Shown piece by piece: positions 15,536-21,807 of a DNA stretch of 30,879 nucleotides (positions are counted from its first letter, which is position 1; every line of letters begins with the position of its first letter). Location: the NCBI GenBank assembly GCA_900754075.1, contig CAAEBN010000029.1, forward strand, positions 1 to 30,879, written 5' to 3'. The notes beneath the pieces are model-generated. The model did no database searches. It was not told the DNA's origin and worked only from the letters and a program-made list of their open reading frames with translations. The translations under genes were made by a program, and so were the position numbers. The DNA is from an uncultured Collinsella sp. GTDB taxonomy: Bacteria > Actinomycetota > Coriobacteriia > Coriobacteriales > Coriobacteriaceae.

Positions 15536-16171
15536 ATGACCGCACGCCTCATCGTTATGGATATCGACTCCACGCTCATCAACCAGGAGGTCATCGACCT
15601 GTTGGGCGAGGAGGCCGGCGTGGGCGAACAGGTGGCACAGATCACCGAACGCGCCATGCGTGGCGAACTCGACTTTAAACAGGCGCTCGAGGAGCGCGTG
15701 GGGCTGCTTGCCGGCTTGGACGAGAGCGTGTTCGAGCGCACCTATGAGCGCGTGACGTTTACTCCTGGCGCGCTGGAGCTTGTGCGCTCAGCGCACAGCA
15801 AGGGCTGGAAGGTCGGCGTGGTAAGCGGCGGCTTCCATGAGGTGGCCGACAAGATCGTGGCCGCCGCGGGCATCGATTTTTGCCTGGCCAACCGCCTGGA
15901 GGTCGTAGACGGCAAGCTCACGGGTAAGCTAGCGGCCGACATCGTGACCAAGGAGTCCAAGCTTATCCAGCTGTTGGACTGGGCGGTTGAGTGCGGCGTC
16001 GATATGGCCCACACCGTCGCGATCGGCGACGGGGCAAACGACATCCCCATGATTCAGGCTGCGGGCACCGGCATCGCTTTTTGCGCCAAGCCCAAGACGC
16101 GCGAGGCCGCCCCGTTTGCTATCGACGAGCGCAACCTAATGCTCGCCATGGACATCATCCTGCGTGACTAG
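15536..16171 (+). CDS. serB: Phosphoserine phosphatase
   Basis: A 211-residue HAD-family protein. Motif I is MDIDSTLINQEVIDLL, with the DxDST signature of SerB. A GVVSGGFHEVADKI region gives motif II, and GDGANDIPMIQAAGTGIAF gives motifs III/IV. SerB removes phosphate from O-phosphoserine in the last step of serine synthesis. The short form lacks the N-terminal ACT domains of longer SerB proteins. The ATG at 15536 follows GGAAAGG; the frame extends upstream to 15470 without family similarity. The gene is divergent from aspS and is followed, after about 115 nt, by larB on the same strand. Confidence 0.93.
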   Translation: MTARLIVMDIDSTLINQEVIDLLGEEAGVGEQVAQITERAMRGELDFKQALEERVGLLAGLDESVFERTYERVTFTPGALELVRSAHSKGWKVGVVSGGFHEVADKIVAAAGIDFCLANRLEVVDGKLTGKLAADIVTKESKLIQLLDWAVECGVDMAHTVAIGDGANDIPMIQAAGTGIAFCAKPKTREAAPFAIDERNLMLAMDIILRD

Positions 16172-16207
16172 CCGATCCGTCTAAAAATTGAATCAGTCCG
16201 TCCTATA

Positions 16208-16241
16208 GTTTCCGAACAATTTTGTCTTAGTGTTCGGAAAC
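16208..16241. promoter_or_regulatory. Palindrome in the larB promoter region
   Basis: Perfect 11-nt arms GTTTCCGAACA (16208-16218) and TGTTCGGAAAC (16231-16241) flank a 12-nt AT-rich spacer, 44 nt before the larB start. There is no T-run after it, so it fits an operator better than a terminator. An extended -10-like TGCTAGACT lies at 16254-16262. The TetR-type regulator gene downstream is a candidate ligand; no matching site was found before larA. Confidence 0.5.
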
Positions 16242-16285
16242 ATACCCTTTGAGTGCTAGACTTTGCGCCGTCGAAGGGAACATAT

Positions 16286-17068
16286 ATGGATAAGCGAGAT
16301 CTAAAGCAGCTGTTGAGCGATGTTGCCGGCGGATCAGTCACCCCTGCTGACGCCCTTACGCGCATCCAGACGGCTCCGACCGCCGATTTGGGCTTTGCGC
16401 AGCTCGATCTTTCGCGCGGGGTGCGCCAGGGAGCCGGCGAGGTTGTCTACGGTGCCGGTAAAACCGCCGAGCAGATTGCCGCCATTATCGAAGCATTGCG
16501 CGATGCCGGCCAGGAGCGCATCCTGGTCACGCGCCTGGATGCCGAAAAGGCAGACCGCACCTCGGAGCTCCTCGGCAACGGCATCGACCTGGGATATGTC
16601 CCGGACGCACAGCTCGCCCTCGTGGGCGGCAAGCCCTCCCCTACCGGCAACGGACGCATCGTTGTCGCCTGCGCCGGTACGAGCGACCTGCCCGTCGCCG
16701 AGGAAGCCGCATTGACGGCCGAGTTCTACGGCAACGAGGTCGACCGCCTCTACGACGTGGGTGTCGCCGGCCTGCACCGTCTGCTCGCGCATGCCGAGGA
16801 ACTTGCCCAGGCACAGGTGGTCATCGCCATCGCCGGCATGGAGGGCGCACTGGCGAGCGTTGTCGGCGGTCTGGTGAGCTGTCCGGTCATCGCCGTTCCC
16901 ACCAGCGTGGGCTACGGCGCGAACTTTGGTGGCGTGGCCGCGCTGCTCGCCATGCTCAACTCCTGCGCCAGCGGCGTTTCGGTCGTCAATATCGACAATG
17001 GCTTTGGTGCCGCCTACCAGGCAAGTCTTATCAATCATCTGAGCGCTGGCACGCCCTGCGCCCGTTAA
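16286..17068 (+). CDS. larB: Nickel-pincer cofactor biosynthesis protein LarB
   Basis: A 260-residue protein. The N-terminal part (about 1-100) is a helical region with DLGFAQLDLSRGVRQGAGEVVYGAGKT broken into the LarB signature. The C-terminal part (about 115-255) is the PurE-like domain with VVACAGTSDLPVAEEAALTA and AIAGMEGALASVVGGLV. LarB carboxylates and hydrolyses nicotinic acid adenine dinucleotide, the first step in making the nickel-pincer cofactor of LarA. The start at 16286 has GAAGGG upstream; the frame also opens at 16253 without similarity. The gene is 10 nt before larC, so they are co-transcribed. Confidence 0.93.
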   Translation: MDKRDLKQLLSDVAGGSVTPADALTRIQTAPTADLGFAQLDLSRGVRQGAGEVVYGAGKTAEQIAAIIEALRDAGQERILVTRLDAEKADRTSELLGNGIDLGYVPDAQLALVGGKPSPTGNGRIVVACAGTSDLPVAEEAALTAEFYGNEVDRLYDVGVAGLHRLLAHAEELAQAQVVIAIAGMEGALASVVGGLVSCPVIAVPTSVGYGANFGGVAALLAMLNSCASGVSVVNIDNGFGAAYQASLINHLSAGTPCAR

Positions 17069-17078
17069 GGAGCATTCC

Positions 17079-17987
17079 ATGTCCAACCATCAGCACACGC
17101 TTATCATCGACGGCACCTCGGGCATCAGCGGCGACATGACCGTCGCGGCCCTGCTCGACCTGGGCGCCAGCGAGGAGCATCTGCGCGAGCAGCTCGCCAC
17201 GCTGCCGGTCGATGGCTTTACGATCGCCGTCACGCGTGCAAACAAGCATGGCATCGACGCCTGTGATTTTGACGTCCAGCTTGCAGAGGAGCTCGAGAAC
17301 CACGATCACGATATGGCCTGGCTCTACGGCAACGAAGCAGCTGCCGAGCACACGCACGAGCACGAGCACCACCATCATGACCATGGCGAGCACGAGCACT
17401 GCCATGAGCACGTGCACGCGCACGACCACGACCACGAGGGTCACCATCACGCCCACCACCATCACCACCGTTCTTTGACGGACGTCACCGACATCATCGA
17501 CGGCTCGCAGCTAAGCGATGGCGCCAAGCGTCGCGCCCTCGCCATCTTTACCGCACTCGCTGCTGCCGAGGCCAAGGCTCACGGCAAAACGCCCGAGACC
17601 GTCATGTTTCACGAGGTGGGCGCCGTCGACTCCATCGTCGACGTCTGTTCTGTCGCCATCTGCCTCGACGACCTGGGTATTGAGGACATCGTGGTCGAGT
17701 CGCTCTCCGAGGGCCACGGAACCATCCGTTGTGCCCACGGCCTCATGCCTATCCCCGTCCCCGCTGTCGTCAACCTGTGCCAGGCGGGCAATATCGCCCT
17801 CACGCCTGCACCGGTCGCCGGCGAGCTCGTGACGCCCACGGGCGCCGCCATCGTCACCGCGCTGCGCACGTCCGACCAACTGCCCTCACGCTACCGCATC
17901 GAAGCCGTCGGCTACGGCGCCGGTAAGCGCCCCTACGAGGGTTGCTCCGGCACGCTCCGCTGCCTGCTCGTTCACGCGGACGCATAG
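17079..17987 (+). CDS. larC: LarC-type nickel insertase, first domain only
   Basis: A 302-residue protein with the LarC1 fold. It starts IIDGTSGISGDMTVAALLDL, has FHEVGAVDSIVDVCSVAICL near residue 190 and ends with VGYGAGKRPYEGCSGTLRCL. A His-rich insert at about residues 73-129 holds 26 His, a likely nickel-binding stretch. LarC inserts nickel into the cofactor in a CTP-dependent way. LarC proteins are usually about 400 residues, or two pieces joined by a frameshift, with the CTP site in LarC2. Here translation stops where LarC1 ends, and the TetR gene begins 2 nt later, so no LarC2 sequence follows. LarC2 could be elsewhere, or this protein may work differently. The start follows AAGGAG. 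Confidence 0.85.
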   Translation: MSNHQHTLIIDGTSGISGDMTVAALLDLGASEEHLREQLATLPVDGFTIAVTRANKHGIDACDFDVQLAEELENHDHDMAWLYGNEAAAEHTHEHEHHHHDHGEHEHCHEHVHAHDHDHEGHHHAHHHHHRSLTDVTDIIDGSQLSDGAKRRALAIFTALAAAEAKAHGKTPETVMFHEVGAVDSIVDVCSVAICLDDLGIEDIVVESLSEGHGTIRCAHGLMPIPVPAVVNLCQAGNIALTPAPVAGELVTPTGAAIVTALRTSDQLPSRYRIEAVGYGAGKRPYEGCSGTLRCLLVHADA

Positions 17988-17989
17988 CC

Positions 17990-18529
17990 ATGGATGCCCG
18001 CAAAGAAAAAAGCCGCGCTGCCATCGTTGCGGCGTTCTCCGAGCTGCTACGCGAAGAGGACTACGGCAAGATCACCGTCGGCGACATCATCGCGCGCGCT
18101 CACGTAGGCCGCGCGACATTCTACGGCCTCTTTAAGAGCAAAGACGACCTACTGTCCGAGCTCGTGAGCGACATCTGCACCCACGCCCTTGACGATGACG
18201 GTACGCCCCTCGATGACCCACTCGTACAGGTCGAGCATATCCTCAACAACCTCTGGGAACGCCGTCAGGGCGTACGAGCCCTCGTAGCCGGTGCCGGCTC
18301 ACGCGTCTTCGCCGACTGTCTCCGCAAGACCATCATGTCGCGCGCAGCCGAAACCGTCCCTACCGACCCAAACGGCCCCGCCGCCACCATGGACCGAAGC
18401 TTCCTGCTACACCACATAGCCTCAAGCTTCGTAGGAATGGTCCAATGGTGGGCCTGGCACAACTTCGAAGCAGATAAGGCCGACGTAGCCAAAGACTACC
18501 TCTCGGCCATAAAGCCCCTCTTCAGCTAA
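17990..18529 (+). CDS. TetR/AcrR-family regulator in the lar operon
   Basis: A 179-residue protein with an N-terminal TetR HTH (about residues 8-55: AIVAAFSELL, ITVGDIIARAHVGRATFYGL and then FKSKDDLL). A C-terminal helical domain carries LLHHIASSFVGMVQWW. The start codon lies 2 nt after the larC stop, so the two are translationally coupled. By position it is the best local candidate for a lactate-responsive regulator of larBC or larAD. In L. plantarum that job belongs to LarR, a Crp/Fnr-type protein, so the regulatory wiring would differ here. The ligand is unknown. Confidence 0.85.
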   Translation: MDARKEKSRAAIVAAFSELLREEDYGKITVGDIIARAHVGRATFYGLFKSKDDLLSELVSDICTHALDDDGTPLDDPLVQVEHILNNLWERRQGVRALVAGAGSRVFADCLRKTIMSRAAETVPTDPNGPAATMDRSFLLHHIASSFVGMVQWWAWHNFEADKADVAKDYLSAIKPLFS

Positions 18530-18537
18530 GTAAGAAG

Positions 18538-18647
18538 CTCATCCCAAAGTTCCGACCTCATCCCAAAGTTCCGACCTCATCTCAAAGCCCCGCCTCAACC
18601 CAAAGCACAATCCATCCCAAAGTGTCGACAGCAGCCCAACGCCCCTA
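18538..18647. repeat. Degenerate 18-19 bp tandem repeat
   Basis: Two perfect copies of CTCATCCCAAAGTTCCGAC (18538-18556 and 18557-18575) are followed by about four decaying copies that keep ATCCCAAAG or a close variant. The last near 18630 reads AGCAGCCCAACGCC. The array starts 8 nt after the TetR stop. No coding sense is apparent; it may be a slippage product in a gene-free gap. Confidence 0.65.
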
Positions 18648-18723
18648 TCAGCAACAAGCCCCGCCCATCCAAATTCAGATTTATATGTTGGGTTGCTTGC
18701 TCGAGCGCAGCAAAGACCCCGCA

Positions 18724-18848
18724 GCCGTCCGCATGGGGTAACTTCCCAGCGCACTCCGCAGGACGAAAGAACCCCCGCCGCACGAAGTGCGCAGCGGGGG
18801 TTCTTTCATGTCCGAGGACGCGCTGGGAAGTTACCCCATGCGGACGGC
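18724..18848 (-). ncRNA. Long bulged hairpin, copy A of a conserved structured element
   Basis: A 29-bp perfect outer stem (18724-18752 with 18820-18848) leads to an internal loop. On the plus strand this is CTCCGCA on the 5' side and GAGGAC on the 3' side. A 4-bp helix GGAC/GTCC follows, then a 2-nt bulge (AT, 18808-18809) and a 14-bp inner stem (18765-18778 with 18794-18807). The apex holds CACGAAGTG. Its relative at 21658-21784 has different stems but the same loop. It lies 21 nt after the larD stop on the minus strand, so it is probably transcribed as a 3'-UTR structure. It may act as a terminator or mRNA stabiliser, or may be a mobile repeat. The gap between tetR and larD otherwise holds only the tandem repeat. 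Confidence 0.6.
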
Positions 18849-18869
18849 GGACAACTATGTAGCCTTGAA

Positions 18870-19601
18870 CTAGAACATGCCCAAGAAACCATGCACAAAC
18901 AGTGCAGCCAGAGCGGCACCGACAAACGGCGCGATACCAGGAACGAGCAGGCCGTACTTCCAGTTGTTGTCGGCCTTGTTCTTGATCGGCAGCACCTGAT
19001 AGGCCATGCGAGGACCAAGGTCACGAGCCTGGTTCATGGCGAAGCCGGTGATGCCGCCCATGCCCATGCCAACGGCCCAAACGATCAGACCGACGCAGAT
19101 GGCGAGCATCAAAACGTTCTCGCCGGCGCGGCTAGCGGCAGCAAGGATGGCGCTGATGAACACAAAGGTGCAGATAGCCTCGCAGAAGAAGTTACGGGCA
19201 TAGTTCGTACCCTCGGTGGTGGGGTTGGTCGAGAAGATGTTGCGCTGGGCAATGGGGTCGACGACGCCCTCGGAAGCCTTGAACTCATCGGCATACATAA
19301 GCCAAGCGATTACGGCGCCCACAAAGCCGCCGAGCATATCGGCAATCATGAAGGGGATGCAGCTGCTCCACGGCACCAGGCCGACGATGCACTGGGCAAG
19401 CACCATAGCCGGGTTCATGCACACGGCGCCACCAAAGACAAACAGGCAGACCGAGATGCCAAAAGACCAGGTGGTGATGGCAAACATATGGCCGGAGCCC
19501 TGATACTTGGTGCCCTTGAGCACGGTATCGCAGTGCACGCCCACGCCAAAGATGATCATGAGGGCCGTTGCGCCGAATTCGCAGAGGAGTTTGGTAAGCA
19601 T
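18870..19601 (-). CDS. larD: Lactic-acid aquaglyceroporin LarD
   Basis: A 243-residue, six-helix MIP-family channel. The first signature loop is GGAVCMNPAMVLAQ. The second reads GFAMNQARDLGPRMAYQVLP, where the usual NPA is NQA. LarD/GlpF relatives in lactobacilli carry a similar MNxARDxGPR, and the WKYGLLVPGIAPFVGAALA ending also matches them. LarD passes D- and L-lactate, probably in the acid form. The gene starts 49 nt after the larA stop on the same strand, so the two form an operon, as in the Lactobacillus lar cluster. The assignment to LarD rather than a glycerol facilitator rests on that context and the resemblance. Confidence 0.88.
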   Translation of the reverse strand: MLTKLLCEFGATALMIIFGVGVHCDTVLKGTKYQGSGHMFAITTWSFGISVCLFVFGGAVCMNPAMVLAQCIVGLVPWSSCIPFMIADMLGGFVGAVIAWLMYADEFKASEGVVDPIAQRNIFSTNPTTEGTNYARNFFCEAICTFVFISAILAAASRAGENVLMLAICVGLIVWAVGMGMGGITGFAMNQARDLGPRMAYQVLPIKNKADNNWKYGLLVPGIAPFVGAALAALFVHGFLGMF

Positions 19602-19650
19602 AAAACCTTATCTTTCTTGTCGGTTATAAACGATTCGTTTGGGCCACGCA

Positions 19651-20928
19651 CTAGTGCTGCGCGACGACAACGCCCAGGCCATCGGGAATGACGGCAACCT
19701 TGGCATCGGCACCCTTCATCTCAAAGGCGAGCTTGAGCGCCTCCTCGAGGGTGTTGACCGGCGTCATGTGCATATCCTTAATCATCTGGTGATCGCACAG
19801 ATCGGTAACCATGATCACAGGGTGATGTGCCAGGATGCGGGCGAAAATCTGGCTCGTCCACTGGTCGGGCAGGGTCTCGTCCTTGGGACGATCGATGCAG
19901 GCACGCTCAAACTCTGCCGGATCGTTGTCGGCGATGTTGTGATAGAAGCCCTCGCCGCCGTGACCGTCGGCGCAACCGGCGACATCGATGATCACGCCGC
20001 CCTCGGGAAGTGTGGCCTCGGCAGCGCACATGCCCTTCACGGCCTGGTAGATGTTCTGGTCGAGCGGGTAGCCGCCGTTGGTGGTGATGGCAATCTCGCA
20101 CTCGACGGGCTCAACGCCGGCAAGGCTCTTCACGAACTCGCAGCCAGCCTCGTGCGCCTTGTGGATGTCGCCGGCAAAGGAGCCGATGACCTCATGCTTG
20201 CCGTTGAGCACCACGTTAAGCACAAAGGCAAGGTGAGCCGTCTCGGCAGCGGCAAACATGTCCTCGTTCACGTGGTTGTGGCACAGATTGCCGGCACGCG
20301 AATGGGAATCGTTCACAAACTGACCGTTGTGGTTGTACATGATGGTCTTGTAGCTGGCAATGCCGGGCAGCACGGACTTGCGGCTGCCAGAAAAACCGGC
20401 AAAGAAGTGCGGCTCAATAAAGCCCTCGGCAAGCAGCAGATCGCAATCGGCAGCAATCTTGTTGATGATGCACTCGCCACCAGAAGGCAGGGTGCCGATC
20501 TTTTTCATCATGCTGTCGTCAGTCGCGACGTGCATAACGATTTCCTCGTTGGCAACGATCTCCTCGCCATACTTGTTGACGAGTTCCTCGTGCGTCGACG
20601 GACGATGCATGCCTGTAGCAACCAGAATGCGAACGCGTGCCTCAGGCGCAGCGGAATGGATGTGATGCAGCAGAATAGGCATCGTCACACGCGAGGGAAC
20701 GGGGCGCGTATGGTCGGAGCTAATGATGACAATATCCTTCTTGCCAGCACAAAGCTCCTCGAGGGAAGGCGAGCCATAAGGGTTGGCAAGCGACTCCTCT
20801 ACCAGCTCTTCCTGCGATTTCGTGGTCTTAAACTCGTTTTGGTGACCTTCCATCACACCGGCGAAGTTTTTATCCTCGAGCTCCAGATGCAACGTCTTGC
20901 GGTCAAACGGCAGTTCACATTCAAACAA
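19651..20928 (-). CDS. larA: Nickel-dependent lactate racemase
   Basis: A 425-residue LarA, interconverting D- and L-lactate by hydride transfer with a nickel-pincer nucleotide bound to a lysine. Using TTG at 20928 as residue 1, the known residues fall at the same numbers as in L. plantarum LarA: Asp72 and Arg75 (SSDHTRP), His108 (TGMHRP), His174 and Lys184 (EPHFFAGFSGSRK), His200 (MYNHNG), Gln295 and Lys298 (IYQAVK). The length equals that enzyme within a residue. The TTG has GAGGG 9 nt upstream. An ATG lies further upstream at 21033, but the added N-terminus has no similarity. It is followed by larD. Its cofactor genes larB and larC are at 16286-17987, and larE is not in the window. Confidence 0.95.
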   Translation of the reverse strand: MFECELPFDRKTLHLELEDKNFAGVMEGHQNEFKTTKSQEELVEESLANPYGSPSLEELCAGKKDIVIISSDHTRPVPSRVTMPILLHHIHSAAPEARVRILVATGMHRPSTHEELVNKYGEEIVANEEIVMHVATDDSMMKKIGTLPSGGECIINKIAADCDLLLAEGFIEPHFFAGFSGSRKSVLPGIASYKTIMYNHNGQFVNDSHSRAGNLCHNHVNEDMFAAAETAHLAFVLNVVLNGKHEVIGSFAGDIHKAHEAGCEFVKSLAGVEPVECEIAITTNGGYPLDQNIYQAVKGMCAAEATLPEGGVIIDVAGCADGHGGEGFYHNIADNDPAEFERACIDRPKDETLPDQWTSQIFARILAHHPVIMVTDLCDHQMIKDMHMTPVNTLEEALKLAFEMKGADAKVAVIPDGLGVVVAQH

Positions 20929-21054
20929 CGACGAGCGCCCTCTTTCTTTCAACTGACACACTAGATAAACCGTTGGAAGGATACGCCGCTCACCGAAAAA
21001 CGCCACCGTCCACCGACTCATTAACACAACGTTCATATTTGCCCCACAACAAAA

Positions 21055-21084
21055 CGGCCGCGATCCCGCTTGGGACCGCGGCCG
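21055..21084 (-). terminator. Rho-independent terminator facing left
   Basis: CGGCCGCGATCCC pairs with GGGACCGCGGCCG with one mismatch and a short loop. The minus strand continues TTTTGTTG. It ends transcription coming from the right, before the larA promoter region. The only minus-strand open frame upstream of it is the unrecognised one at 21137-21409. Confidence 0.75.
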
Positions 21085-21136
21085 CCTGTCAAAGACACTA
21101 TAGACAGGATGATTTACGCAGCGCCGAGGCAAACAT

Positions 21137-21409
21137 CTAGCCCGAGACGTACGCACGTAAGCCATTTTGCATAAATAGGTCAATATACTGCATAGAATGA
21201 CGCATTGGGTTTCGAACCGCAACATGGTAGCCCCCTCCGGAGCGTGCATTTTTGCGAGTATTCAGCATCGCAAGATAAGATTTTGGTGTCAAAAGTCTTT
21301 CAAAAGGTAGATCGTCCTCATGACTCGTCCCATCTGGATAACATGCGGCGAGAAACCAGCCATATATGAGCATCGCCAAGGCCCAATTGTCTTGCAAAAT
21401 CATCAACAA
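21137..21409 (-). pseudogene. Unrecognised small open frame, possible gene remnant
   Basis: A 90-residue frame begins with TTG-TTG-ATG (MLMILQDNWALAMLIYG). The protein is not recognised. It has a short hydrophobic start (about residues 2-22) and a polar remainder with GGGYHVAVRNPMRHS. No ribosome site lies before any of the three start codons. Base composition is lower in GC than the neighbours. A terminator at 21055-21084 points the right way for it. It is either a small gene of unknown function or the tail of a larger gene broken upstream. Confidence 0.3.
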
Positions 21410-21559
21410 AGGCAGCGAGGGCCGGCTATGGCCTTATACATCGATCTTTGGCTGCTGAAAACTCCGTTTTTTGCACGTCGCCCCAGGCACCACCCTCACC
21501 CAGCGGCCTTCCGCTGGAGCTGGACATCGCAAGGCCCGCCATAAGTTTACTTTTAGGCA

Positions 21560-21656
21560 CACTCCGCAGGACGCAAGAAGCCCTCGCCGCACTCCACGCT
21601 ATGCGCGAAGCGCGCCATTCTTCTCCTCAGCTTTAATTCCAGAGGACCGAGGACGA
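21560..21656 (-). repeat. Decayed copy of the long bulged hairpin
   Basis: CACTCCGCAGGACG (21560-21573) is identical for 14 nt to copy A at 18752-18765. GCGCGAAGCGC in the middle keeps the C(GAA)G apex. GACCGAGGAC (21645-21654) is one change from the 3' loop strand GTCCGAGGAC. The stems between no longer pair well. It abuts copy B. The 250 nt between 21091 and 21560 hold nothing else recognisable apart from the open frame at 21137-21409. Confidence 0.55.
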
Positions 21657-21657
21657 A

Positions 21658-21784
21658 GGGGCCCGACGGGTTTCCCTCTGAATGCATTCCGCAGCACGAA
21701 GCCCCCTTATCCGCAGCTCCGAAGGAGCAGGATAAGGGGGCTTCAAGTGCGAGGACGCATTCAGAGGGAAACCCGTCGGGCCCC
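21658..21784 (-). ncRNA. Long bulged hairpin, copy B of a conserved structured element
   Basis: A perfect 28-bp outer stem (21658-21685 with 21757-21784), then a loop with TTCCGCA on the 5' side and GAGGAC on the 3' side. A GCAC/GTGC helix follows, then a 2-nt bulge (AA, 21745-21746) and a 15-bp inner stem (21698-21712 with 21730-21744). The apex is a CTCCGAAGGAG hairpin. All stem sequences differ from copy A while the junction parts match: the 4-bp helix changes GGAC/GTCC to GCAC/GTGC with pairing kept. It lies 23 nt after the ppc stop on the minus strand, the same place relative to its gene as copy A. Confidence 0.6.
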
Positions 21785-21807
21785 GGTGAGAGCCACAGGG
21801 CTATCGA

